The notes beneath the pieces were generated by a model that made no database searches, was not told the origin of the DNA, and was given only the letters and a program-made list of their open reading frames with translations. Shown here piece by piece: positions 1-4,970 of a stretch of DNA of 5,025 bases. How positions within the stretch are numbered: the stretch's first letter is position 1; each line of letters starts with the position of its first letter. The DNA comes from an uncultured Veillonellaceae bacterium (GTDB lineage Bacteria; Bacillota; Negativicutes; Veillonellales; Dialisteraceae): assembly GCA_958439155.1 (NCBI GenBank), contig CAUBUJ010000126.1:1-5025 (forward strand), written 5' to 3'. The position numbers and the translations under genes were made by a program.

Positions 1-12
1 ATTCTCTCTTTT

Positions 13-19
13 CCTCCTC
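13..19 (-). promoter_or_regulatory. Shine-Dalgarno of a probable divergent gene off the left edge
   Basis: Read on the minus strand, this is GAGGAGG, a near-perfect Shine-Dalgarno, followed by AAAAGAGAGAAT up to the window edge. The last two bases (positions 2 and 1) read AT on the minus strand. An ATG would be completed if the next base outside the window is G, giving a spacing of about 10 nt. No start codon lies inside the window, so the gene itself is inferred. A gene divergent from a LysR regulator is the classical arrangement for its regulatory target. Confidence 0.45.
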
Positions 20-36
20 TTTATTACAAAAAATTT

Positions 37-64
37 TTGACAGAATATGCACAAAGTGTATAGT
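37..64 (+). promoter_or_regulatory. Promoter of the LysR-type regulator gene
   Basis: A perfect -35 box TTGACA (37-42) is followed after 16 bp by TATAGT (59-64), five of six matches to the -10 consensus. Transcription would start near position 71, leaving a leader of about 79 nt before the ATG at 150. An imperfect inverted repeat fills the spacer and runs into the -10 box, so a bound regulator would compete directly with RNA polymerase. Confidence 0.7.
46..62. promoter_or_regulatory. Candidate LysR-box operator
   Basis: TATGCACAAAGTGTATA is an inverted repeat with 7-bp arms (46-52 and 56-62; six of seven pairs) around AAA. It contains T48-N11-A60, the core pattern known for LysR-family binding sites. 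It lies between the -35 and -10 boxes of the regulator's own promoter and upstream of the presumed divergent gene. This fits autorepression together with control of that neighbour. The role is inferred from position and pattern only. Confidence 0.45.
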
Positions 65-149
65 AAAACATATAGGCTAAAAATTGGTATTTCCTGTCTT
101 CTAAAAAGCAGGACTCCATCTTGCACAGGCAAAAAGGGGGATATTTCCT

Positions 150-1088
150 ATGACCCTGCAGCAGCTCCGTTATATTATCCAGATTGTCCAGTCCGGCTCC
201 ATCAGCATGGCCGCGCAGAAGCTCTACATTACCCAACCGAGCCTCTCCAAGTCTGTCGCTGATCTGGAAAAGGAAATGGGCATCACGATTTTCAATAGAA
301 ATAACCGCGGCGTATATCTCTCCGATGACGGCGCCAAGTTTCTCGCTTACGCCCGCCAGATCGTAGAACAGGCTGATCTCCTGGAACACCAGTACAAATT
401 CGGCCCGCCGATCCGCCGGGTCTTCGCCGTGTCGTCCCAGCACTACGCCTTCGCCGTAGATGCTTTTGCCGCGCTCGTCCACGATTACAAAGACGAGCAG
501 TACGAATTCGCCCTCCGCGAATCCCGCACCTATGACATCATCGAAGATGTGCGCACCCAGCGGAGCGAGCTGGGCATTCTCTACCTGTCCAAATTCAACA
601 GAGACGTGCTCCAGCGCATTTTCCAGAACGCGGAACTGAATTTCGTGCCCCTCTTCAAGGCCAAGCCCCATGTGTTCCTCAGCAAGGACCATCCCCTGGC
701 AGGGCGCAAGTCCATCACTCTGAAAGATCTCAAGCCTTATCCCCGTCTCACTTACGAACAGGGCCTGGACCATGCCTTCCATTTTACAGAAGAGCTTCAT
801 TCCACAGAAGAAGCGCAGCAGAGCATCGTCGTTTCCGATAAATCCACCATGTTCCAGCTCATGACCGATGTGCTGGGCTACAACATCGCTTCCGGCGCGC
901 TCAACGCCGATCCGGACAGCGAGGAAATCGTGCCGGTTCCTTTGAAATCGGGCGAAGTGATGGACATCGGATACATTCATCCCACAGACCATCCCCTGTC
1001 GCCTCTCTCGGAAGAGTTCCTGCAGCATCTCAATCTGTGCATTGAGAAATTCTGCAACTCCGATGAAGTGAGCAAGGACGAAGAATAA
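150..1088 (+). CDS. LysR-family transcriptional regulator
   Basis: This 312-residue protein has the usual length and layout of LysR-type regulators. The N-terminal winged helix-turn-helix occupies about residues 1-62, with the family hallmark SGSISMAAQKLYITQPSLSK at 15-34 and LEKEMGITIFNR just after it. A linker helix follows (about 63-90), then an effector-binding domain of the periplasmic-binding-protein type (about 90-300). In LysR proteins this domain senses a small metabolite and the protein acts as a cytoplasmic tetramer on DNA. The ATG at 150 is chosen because AGGGGG lies 9 nt upstream (135-140) and translation begins directly with the conserved MTLQQLRY start. A terminator follows 15 bp after the TAA. 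The effector and target genes cannot be read from the sequence. The divergent gene off the left edge is the best target guess, so no gene symbol is given. Confidence 0.93.
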   Translation: MTLQQLRYIIQIVQSGSISMAAQKLYITQPSLSKSVADLEKEMGITIFNRNNRGVYLSDDGAKFLAYARQIVEQADLLEHQYKFGPPIRRVFAVSSQHYAFAVDAFAALVHDYKDEQYEFALRESRTYDIIEDVRTQRSELGILYLSKFNRDVLQRIFQNAELNFVPLFKAKPHVFLSKDHPLAGRKSITLKDLKPYPRLTYEQGLDHAFHFTEELHSTEEAQQSIVVSDKSTMFQLMTDVLGYNIASGALNADPDSEEIVPVPLKSGEVMDIGYIHPTDHPLSPLSEEFLQHLNLCIEKFCNSDEVSKDEE

Positions 1089-1103
1089 TCCTATATCCAA
1101 AAG

Positions 1104-1140
1104 AAAAGACACCCTTTCTTTCGCAGAAAGGATGTCTTTT
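1104..1140. terminator. Bidirectional rho-independent terminator between convergent genes
   Basis: The arms 1104-1119 and 1125-1140 pair at 15 of 16 positions (one C-A mismatch at 1112/1132) around the loop TTCGC. On the plus strand the hairpin ends in a T-run (1137-1143), which terminates the LysR gene. On the minus strand it ends in TTTTCTTTT (1107 down to 1099), which serves the 478-residue gene whose stop lies 11 bp away at 1151. Confidence 0.93.
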
Positions 1141-1150
1141 TTTGCCCTCT

Positions 1151-2587
1151 TCAGGCTTTCCCGATAATTTTCTTTGTATGTTCCGGCGGGAAAGGAGCGT
1201 TGGCCCCGGTGCAGTACAGTTTCTCCACCACCCGGACCACTTTCTTCTCCCCTGCCGATCCCACGGGGACGATCACTTCATCGCCGGCGCAGATGGAATC
1301 ATCGTCCGTGCGGTAATGGTAGCGCTTGCCCCCAGGGGTAAATTCCACAGCGCAGTAAATATAGGGCCCTTTCCTCTCCTGGAAAGGACTGAGGATTCCG
1401 CTGCCCAAGGTCTCGCAGAAAGCGCCGGTCTTCGTGAGAAATTCTTCCCAATGCGCCGGCAGGGAAGCCGCTTCATACGGAAATAGATAGAGCGCTTCCG
1501 GCCGCCGGCTCCACTGAATCCGCACCAGACACTGCGGCGTGTCCCCCTCGGAAATGTCCTCAGCGCTGCTCTTTTCGCAGGTCGGCGCTATCTCATCGGG
1601 CAGACAGTCCTTGAGAGAATCCATGAAACGGGGCAAATCCCGCTCCATGGTATACACCGCATGGAGGCGGCTCCCATCGGCCCTGATCCGGCTGTAGGTC
1701 ACAGTCCGCTCGCGCCGGTCCATCTGGAGCGATTCCTTCTCCTCTTTATGATCGCTCATCCCAGTACTGCCTTGACGACAGATCTCCAGGGTCACCTGGA
1801 GGAGCCTGTCCTGGAGGCGCATATCCTGAAATCCCCAGATCTCCGGCAGATCCAGCCGCGTCTGCAGGAAGGAAGTGAGAGACAGAAGCTTCGGCTCCCC
1901 ATCAGCACCGCCGTGGTACAGGAAAGTCTCCCCTTTCCGGTTCGTCAGAGCGAGCTCCCAATCGCCTGCCGTCTGGGGCGACTTCTTCCTGCTGAAGAGG
2001 CGGGCTATCAGGCCTGCGGTCTTCCGCCAGTCCGACGGCGTGATCCAGCCATACTTCGCCTGGGTCAGTCGGAACGCAGAAGGTTCCGTCTGATCAAAAG
2101 ATGTGAGCCACAAATCGCCGTCACTGGTGATGGTGAGATGCTGGAGCACCGTCTCCCCGCCATGGCAGAAATCCTCTGCAGGCCGCCTGGTGATGAGAGA
2201 AATTTTCCTAAGTTTCCCCCGGAAGCGCCCTTTCTCCGGAGCAGAAGCCAGTTCCTCCAGCCGCTGGAGTGCCAGAATAAACCATTTCTTACATTCCAAC
2301 ATGGAAGAAAATGGCGTTTTCTCCTCATGATACCAACGGGAAAAAATGGCATTTCCCAGAATATCCGGAGCATCGATCTCTCCCATAACCGCGCCGAAAC
2401 ATTCCCAATCGAGAAATACATCACTGTTTTCGTCGGTTATCGCTTTGAGTCCCTGCCCGCCGTCCATGACAAACCCCAGCGCCCTGCACTCATCAGCAAA
2501 GGTCTCAGAAATCTCCTGCCATGATGCCAGTTCATCCCGGAAAAGGCGGAGGTACTTCCTGGTGAAATGTTTCAATTTCGTCTTCAT
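1151..2587 (-). CDS. Conserved-type protein of unknown function, 478 residues
   Basis: I do not recognise a named function. From the chosen ATG the product has 478 residues, with no signal peptide and no clear membrane segment, so it is probably cytoplasmic. The N-terminal 110 residues contain ECRALGFVMDGG, DILGNAIFSRWYH and KKWFILALQRLEELA. This pattern resembles a domain I recall from uncharacterised Firmicutes proteins. The middle is beta-rich and charged (TITSDGDLWLTSFDQTEPSAFRLT, then an acid-rich stretch). The last 70 or so residues (RTDDDSICAGDEVIVPVG, then VVRVVEKLYC and PEHTKKIIGK) look like a small beta-barrel reminiscent of the PriA N-terminal barrel. That likeness is by eye only. 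The long frame could begin at a GTG at 2596, but GAGGAG would then be 1 nt from it. The ATG at 2587 has 10 nt spacing and is preferred. It is a single-gene unit, convergent with the LysR gene. Confidence 0.8.
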   Translation of the reverse strand: MKTKLKHFTRKYLRLFRDELASWQEISETFADECRALGFVMDGGQGLKAITDENSDVFLDWECFGAVMGEIDAPDILGNAIFSRWYHEEKTPFSSMLECKKWFILALQRLEELASAPEKGRFRGKLRKISLITRRPAEDFCHGGETVLQHLTITSDGDLWLTSFDQTEPSAFRLTQAKYGWITPSDWRKTAGLIARLFSRKKSPQTAGDWELALTNRKGETFLYHGGADGEPKLLSLTSFLQTRLDLPEIWGFQDMRLQDRLLQVTLEICRQGSTGMSDHKEEKESLQMDRRERTVTYSRIRADGSRLHAVYTMERDLPRFMDSLKDCLPDEIAPTCEKSSAEDISEGDTPQCLVRIQWSRRPEALYLFPYEAASLPAHWEEFLTKTGAFCETLGSGILSPFQERKGPYIYCAVEFTPGGKRYHYRTDDDSICAGDEVIVPVGSAGEKKVVRVVEKLYCTGANAPFPPEHTKKIIGKA

Positions 2588-2597
2588 ATCGCTCACG

Positions 2598-2603
2598 CTC
2601 CTC
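2598..2603 (-). promoter_or_regulatory. Shine-Dalgarno that decides the start of the 478-residue protein
   Basis: The minus strand reads GAGGAG here. Only one base separates it from the GTG at 2596, which is too close for initiation. Ten bases separate it from the ATG at 2587, so the ATG is the likely start and the frame is three codons shorter than its maximum extent. Confidence 0.7.
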
Positions 2604-2619
2604 TATACCCCCAGTATAG
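2603..2619. promoter_or_regulatory. Perfect inverted repeat over the -10 box and transcript start of the unknown gene
   Basis: CTATAC (2603-2608) and GTATAG (2614-2619) are exact reverse complements separated by CCCCA. The repeat covers most of the -10 box and reaches the Shine-Dalgarno. It could be an operator. It is less likely to act as an RNA hairpin, because only part of it would be transcribed. No known regulator is recognised. Confidence 0.4.
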
Positions 2620-2621
2620 CA
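2613..2621 (-). promoter_or_regulatory. Extended -10 promoter of the 478-residue protein
   Basis: The minus strand reads TGCTATACT, an extended -10 element (TG, one base, then TATACT with five of six consensus matches). No good -35 box is found at 16-18 bp. Transcription would begin near 2606, giving a very short leader of about 19 nt that carries only the Shine-Dalgarno. Confidence 0.55.
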
Positions 2622-2630
2622 GGCGCACTG

Positions 2631-2645
2631 TGACACCTCGTGTCA
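2631..2645. promoter_or_regulatory. Perfect inverted repeat in the -35 region of the unknown gene
   Basis: TGACACCTCGTGTCA consists of exact 6-bp arms (TGACAC and GTGTCA) around CTC. Relative to the extended -10 box it sits at roughly -25 to -39, where a -35 box is missing. This is a typical place for an activator or repressor site. The identity of any binding protein is unknown. Confidence 0.45.
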
Positions 2646-2681
2646 TGGTGAATGCTTCTTCACGGAACGGGGAAAAGTTTC

Positions 2682-2699
2682 TGCGTCATGGGAGCGGGG
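2682..2699 (+). repeat. 18-mer repeat, copy 1
   Basis: TGCGTCATGGGAGCGGGG on the plus strand. It differs by one base from the copy at 3165-3182 and by two bases from the copy at 3396-3413, both of which lie on the minus strand. A five-base spacer (CCCGC) separates it from the heptamer array at 2705-2732. Confidence 0.8.
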
Positions 2700-2704
2700 C
2701 CCGC

Positions 2705-2732
2705 GGTCTGGGGCCGGAGGTCGGAGGTCGAA
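2705..2732 (+). repeat. Heptamer array, four units, consensus GGTCGGA
   Basis: Four consecutive 7-bp words start at 2705, 2712, 2719 and 2726 and all fit GGYCKRR. They follow copy 1 of the 18-mer. On the minus strand the words read like TCCGACC, close to the TTCAGAC words of the array at 3138-3165. Confidence 0.7.
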
Positions 2733-2752
2733 ATAAGAGAAACTTTTTATAT

Positions 2753-2765
2753 GCGGCTCCGCCGC
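2753..2765. repeat. GC-rich mini-hairpin next to a heptamer array
   Basis: GCGGC-TCC-GCCGC is a perfect 5-bp inverted repeat with a 3-base loop. On the minus strand it is preceded by the array at 2772-2806 and followed by ATATAAAAA. Similar hairpins followed by AATTTTAT-like sequence occur at 3112-3124 and 4971-4994. Confidence 0.55.
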
Positions 2766-2771
2766 CTCGCA

Positions 2772-2806
2772 AAGCCATCAGCTTTCAGCCGTCAGCTCTC
2801 AGCGAA
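2772..2806. repeat. Heptamer array, five units, consensus CAGCNNT
   Basis: Five 7-bp words start at 2772, 2779, 2786, 2793 and 2800. Three are CAGC followed by three bases ending in T, and the first and last units are degenerate. Read on the minus strand they are GCTGAAA-like words, the same class as the GCTGTTA words of the array upstream of purA. Confidence 0.75.
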
Positions 2807-2981
2807 AAGAGGAGGGAATTCCATTCCTCACCATACTTTTGGTGATGCTATATGCAGAAACCTTACAACCTCGTACCTGAGATCCCTCCACTCTGCGGCG
2901 TACTTTCTTTTAGCGTTTCTCTCAAGCATCTATCACACGTCCGGTCGGGATGACCCCCATTTCGATAAAAAAGTGCGGGCA

Positions 2982-2993
2982 GTGGAATTCCAC
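2982..2993. repeat. Perfect 12-bp palindrome centred on GAATTC
   Basis: GTGGAATTCCAC is its own reverse complement. A shorter related palindrome, GGAATTCC, lies at 2815-2822. No promoter or gene is adjacent. It may be a fragment of a dispersed repeat, and no function is claimed. Confidence 0.5.
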
Positions 2994-3111
2994 CCCAACC
3001 CCTTTCGCTTTCGGCCGTAAACATGACAGCACAGGAAAACCCAGCACCTGGGACTGCGCTTCATGCCTGCAAACGATAAAATCCCATTCAACTCCCCGCC
3101 CTATCAAAATT

Positions 3112-3124
3112 CCGCCGAAGGCGG
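3112..3124. repeat. GC-rich mini-hairpin at the edge of the second repeat module
   Basis: CCGCC-GAA-GGCGG is a perfect 5-bp inverted repeat. On the minus strand it follows the heptamer array at 3138-3165 by 13 bases and is followed by AATTTTGATAG. That arrangement matches the larger hairpin at 4971-4994, which is followed by AGAATTTTATA. It lacks the U-tract of a terminator. Confidence 0.55.
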
Positions 3125-3137
3125 CACTGCTTTCCTC

Positions 3138-3165
3138 TTTAGACTTCTGACTCCAGACTTCAGAC
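3138..3165. repeat. Heptamer array, four units, consensus TTCAGAC
   Basis: Four 7-bp words start at 3138, 3145, 3152 and 3159 and fit TYYWGAC. The last base overlaps the first base of the 18-mer copy at 3165-3182, so array and 18-mer are directly joined. Confidence 0.8.
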
Positions 3166-3182
3166 CCCGCTCCCATGATGCA
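3165..3182 (-). repeat. 18-mer repeat, copy 2
   Basis: The minus strand reads TGCATCATGGGAGCGGGG, 17 of 18 bases identical to the plus-strand copy at 2682-2699. The two copies are inverted relative to each other, about 480 bp apart. Heptamer arrays flank it on both sides (3138-3165 and 3184-3211). Confidence 0.8.
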
Positions 3183-3183
3183 C

Positions 3184-3211
3184 CATCTGCCTTAGACCTT
3201 TGACCTTTGAC
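3184..3211. repeat. Heptamer array, three clear units plus one degenerate, consensus CTTTGAC
   Basis: CTTAGAC (3191-3197) is followed by two identical CTTTGAC words (3198-3211). The preceding seven bases, CATCTGC, are a weak fourth unit in the same register. Confidence 0.7.
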
Positions 3212-3280
3212 CGTTTCCGCCAATGAGGCCGTCACCCAACCCTGCGCTTAACACCAGGCTCCCAGCCCAGCCGGCGCTTG

Positions 3281-3298
3281 AGGCCTACCAAAAGGCCT
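3281..3298. repeat. Paired AGGCCT repeats
   Basis: AGGCCT occurs at 3281-3286 and 3293-3298, separated by ACCAAA. Because AGGCCT is itself palindromic, the pair is both a direct and an inverted repeat and can form a 6-bp stem with a 6-base loop. It precedes the imperfect duplication at 3299-3381. Confidence 0.45.
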
Positions 3299-3381
3299 AT
3301 GCGGCCAGCATCCACCCCTCTCAACTCTAAACTGTCTCATGCCCATGCGGCGCTTGCGCATCCGCCCCTCTTCGCTCTGAA
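3299..3381 (+). repeat. Imperfect tandem duplication
   Basis: Two copies, about 46-50 bp apart, share ATGCGGC (3299-3305 and 3345-3351), then GCATCCRCCCCTCT (3308-3321 and 3358-3371, one mismatch in 14), then CTCTRAA heptamer words (3325-3331 and 3375-3381). The second copy has a few extra bases between the first two blocks, where ATGCG and CGCAT form a small stem (3345-3361). The same CACCGCCCCTCTAAAC pattern reappears at 4996-5011. Confidence 0.65.
3318..3338. repeat. Heptamer array, three units, consensus CTCTNAA
   Basis: CTCTCAA, CTCTAAA and the degenerate CTGTCTC start at 3318, 3325 and 3332. The array lies in the first copy of the tandem duplication and has no intact 18-mer beside it. 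Confidence 0.6.
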
Positions 3382-3395
3382 CTTTGCGCTCTGCG
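3368..3395. repeat. Heptamer array, four units, consensus CTCTGMR
   Basis: Four 7-bp words start at 3368, 3375, 3382 and 3389 (CTCTTCG, CTCTGAA, CTTTGCG, CTCTGCG). The array ends exactly where the 18-mer copy at 3396-3413 begins. Confidence 0.7.
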
Positions 3396-3413
3396 CCCCG
3401 CTCCTATGAAGCA
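3396..3413 (-). repeat. 18-mer repeat, copy 3
   Basis: The minus strand reads TGCTTCATAGGAGCGGGG, 16 of 18 bases identical to copy 1. It has the same orientation as copy 2 and the same direct junction with a heptamer array. Confidence 0.75.
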
Positions 3414-3454
3414 CACATGCCATACTGTCTCCACGGCATGCCGCATAGGCGCGC

Positions 3455-3490
3455 AAAAATCCCCTGCCCATTTCCAGGCAGGGGATTTTT
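3455..3490 (-). terminator. Rho-independent terminator of purA
   Basis: A perfect 14-bp stem (3455-3468 with 3477-3490) encloses the 8-base loop CATTTCCA and has the core CCCCTGCC/GGCAGGGG. On the minus strand it ends in TTTTT and starts 7 bp after the purA stop. The A and T tracts are symmetrical, so it could also stop transcription arriving from the left. Confidence 0.93.
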
Positions 3491-3497
3491 TATGAGA

Positions 3498-4781
3498 TTA
3501 GAATACTTCTTTCAGCACAATGGTCTGTTCACGGGACGGGCCGACGCTGATGATGCCGAGCGGCACACCGATGAGTTTGGAAATTTCTTCCAGGTAGTAC
3601 CGGCAGTTTTCCGGGAGATCTTCGTATTTCCGGATGTCCGAGATCTTTGTCTTCCATCCTTCGAAGGTGCGGTATACCGGAGTCACTTCACCGAGAAGCT
3701 TCAGATCTGCCGGGTATTCTTCCAGTTCTTTTCCTTTGTACTGGTAGCCGATGCAGACTTTGATTTCATCCATTTCGTCGAGAATATCGAGCCGGGTAAT
3801 GGCGAGGTAGTCGAAGGTATTGAGGAAGGCCGCGTAGCGTACCGCGCGGGTGTCGAGCCAGCCTACGCGGCGGGCACGGCCGGTGACGGTGCCGAATTCA
3901 TGGGCCGTATTGCGAATGTAGTCGCCGGTGGCGTCTTTCAGTTCCGTCGGGAAGGGACCTTCACCGACACGGGTGCTGTAGGCTTTCACCACGCCGAAGA
4001 TATTCTGCATCATGTGCGGGCCGATGCCTGCGCCGACACAGGCGCCGCCGGCGATGGGGTGGGAGCTGGTCACGTAGGGATAAGTACCGTTGTCGCAGTC
4101 CAGCATGGTCGCCTGAGCGCCTTCGAAGAGGACGTTCTTGCCCGCTTCCACGAGGGTGTGCACCGTGTGGTTCGTATCTTTCACGTAGGGACGGATCACT
4201 TCGGCGTAGCCCAGGTAGTCTGTGAGCATCCGTTCATAATTGAAGCCTTTCACGCCGTAGAGTTTTTCCAGAAGCATATTCTTCTGTTCTACATTGTACT
4301 TCAGTTTTTCCGCGAAGGTTTCTTTGTCCATGAGATCGCAGATGCGGATGCCGATACGGTTGATCTTGTCGGCATAGCACGGACCGATGCCGTTCTTGGT
4401 GGTGCCGATCTTACGGCTTCCCTTACGGGATTCTTCCGCTTCATCGAGACGGACATGGTAGGGGAATACCACGTGGGCCCGTGTGGAAATCTGGAGATGG
4501 TCCACATTGACGCCCTGTTCCTTGAGGCGGGTCATTTCTTCAATGAGGCTCTTCGGATCGATGACGACGCCGGTACCGATGACGCACACTGTGCCCGGAT
4601 AGAGAATGCCGCTCGGCATGAGGCGGAGCGGGTATGCCTTGCCGTCATAGACGACGGTGTGGCCCGCGTTGTTTCCGCCTTGGGAGCGTACCACCACGTC
4701 CGCTTTTGCGGCGAGGTAGTCCACGATTTTGCCTTTGCCTTCATCGCCCCACTGGGCGCCGATTACCATTGCTGTAGCCAT
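3498..4781 (-). CDS. purA: Adenylosuccinate synthetase
   Basis: This enzyme condenses IMP with L-aspartate using GTP to give adenylosuccinate, GDP and phosphate. It is the first of two steps from IMP to AMP and works in the cytoplasm as a homodimer. The 427 residues match the usual bacterial length of about 425-432. The GTP/IMP loop QWGDEGKGK is at residues 10-18 with catalytic Asp13. NNAGHT at 37-42 carries catalytic His41. GTTKNGIGPCYADK is at 126-139. The IMP-contact region has AGGACVGAGIGP, then KAYSTRVGEGPFPTEL, then GRARRVGWLD near residue 300. TRLDILDEMDE supplies guanine recognition, and SVGPSREQTI lies near the end. No key residue is missing. AAGGAG (4789-4794) lies 7 nt before the ATG at 4781. 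The gene is monocistronic here, with its own promoter and terminator. I saw no purine riboswitch or Bacillus-type PurR box. Confidence 0.98.
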   Translation of the reverse strand: MATAMVIGAQWGDEGKGKIVDYLAAKADVVVRSQGGNNAGHTVVYDGKAYPLRLMPSGILYPGTVCVIGTGVVIDPKSLIEEMTRLKEQGVNVDHLQISTRAHVVFPYHVRLDEAEESRKGSRKIGTTKNGIGPCYADKINRIGIRICDLMDKETFAEKLKYNVEQKNMLLEKLYGVKGFNYERMLTDYLGYAEVIRPYVKDTNHTVHTLVEAGKNVLFEGAQATMLDCDNGTYPYVTSSHPIAGGACVGAGIGPHMMQNIFGVVKAYSTRVGEGPFPTELKDATGDYIRNTAHEFGTVTGRARRVGWLDTRAVRYAAFLNTFDYLAITRLDILDEMDEIKVCIGYQYKGKELEEYPADLKLLGEVTPVYRTFEGWKTKISDIRKYEDLPENCRYYLEEISKLIGVPLGIISVGPSREQTIVLKEVF

Positions 4782-4831
4782 TCTTTGGCTCCTTCCATTC
4801 TTCTTGGGACTTCCCTTGGAGAAAATCCCTA

Positions 4832-4843
4832 AATGTATACATT
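4832..4843. promoter_or_regulatory. Perfect 12-bp palindrome just downstream of the purA transcript start
   Basis: AATGTATACATT is a perfect palindrome about 5-16 bases after the predicted purA start point, a typical repressor position. The TGTATACA core resembles sites used by some GntR-type repressors, but no regulator can be assigned. It does not resemble the CGAA-containing purine box of Bacillus PurR. Confidence 0.5.
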
Positions 4844-4853
4844 CTACTGCTTC

Positions 4854-4862
4854 ATTATAGCA
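4854..4862 (-). promoter_or_regulatory. Extended -10 promoter of purA
   Basis: The minus strand reads TGCTATAAT, a perfect -10 box with the TG extension. No -35 consensus is found 16-18 bp upstream, where the sequence already belongs to the heptamer array. TTAACA at 4880-4885 would need a 20-bp spacer. Transcription should start near 4847, giving a leader of about 65 nt. Confidence 0.75.
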
Positions 4863-4870
4863 TAGCTGCG

Positions 4871-4933
4871 GCTGACCGCTGTTAACGGTTGGCTTTTAGC
4901 TGTTAGCTGTTGGCTGTTAGCTGTTAGCTGCTA
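4871..4933. repeat. Heptamer array, nine units, consensus GCTGTTA
   Basis: Nine 7-bp words run without a break from 4871. GCTGTTA occurs exactly at 4878, 4899, 4913 and 4920. GCTGTTG (4906), GCTGCTA (4927), GCTGACC (4871) and GCTTTTA (4892) are one to three changes away, and ACGGTTG (4885) is the most degenerate. This is the longest array in the window. It occupies the -35 region and upstream flank of the purA promoter. Confidence 0.9.
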
Positions 4934-4970
4934 TTTGCTGGAGGACGCGGAGAGGCTTTTATAAAATTCT

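Larger units (their letters stand above)
2647..3454. other. Gene-free, repeat-rich intergenic region of about 800 bp
   Basis: No convincing gene is present. The open frames here lack ribosome binding sites, overlap one another, and translate recognisable repeat DNA. The stretch holds four to five period-7 arrays, three copies of an 18-mer, several GC-rich mini-hairpins and a roughly 50-bp imperfect duplication. About 2807-3090 carries none of these arrays and shows only GAATTC-centred palindromes, so it remains unexplained. No promoter-terminator pair suggesting an RNA gene was found. Confidence 0.7.

Noticed and set aside
24..1112. A 362-codon open frame on the minus strand opposite the LysR gene
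   Set aside because: It is antisense to a clearly recognisable LysR regulator, runs into the terminator and has no recognisable motif. It is a shadow of GC-biased codons.
1661..2524. A 287-codon open frame on the plus strand
   Set aside because: It is antisense to the 478-residue gene, has no Shine-Dalgarno and no promoter, and is rich in Pro, Arg and Leu as shadow frames are.
2652..3020. A 122-codon plus-strand frame
   Set aside because: It has no ribosome binding site and runs through the 18-mer, two heptamer arrays and a hairpin. It is better explained as translated repeat.
2922..3176. An 84-codon minus-strand frame in the gene-free region
   Set aside because: Its first residues (MGAGSEVWSQKS) translate the 18-mer and heptamer array. 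There is no Shine-Dalgarno. The similar phrase MGAGPAVWGRRSEV in the overlapping plus-strand frame comes from another repeat copy.
2682..3413. A CRISPR array
   Set aside because: The three 18-mers are not evenly spaced, are in mixed orientation and have no spacers of uniform length. No cas gene is present.
3384..4832. A 482-codon open frame on the plus strand opposite purA
   Set aside because: It lies fully antisense to purA, begins within repeat DNA and spans the purA terminator, leader and start. Its protein is low in motif content, so it is a codon-bias shadow.
4782..4850. A purine riboswitch in the purA leader
   Set aside because: The leader is only about 65 nt, with no three-way-junction pattern of conserved loop bases and no terminator hairpin before the Shine-Dalgarno.
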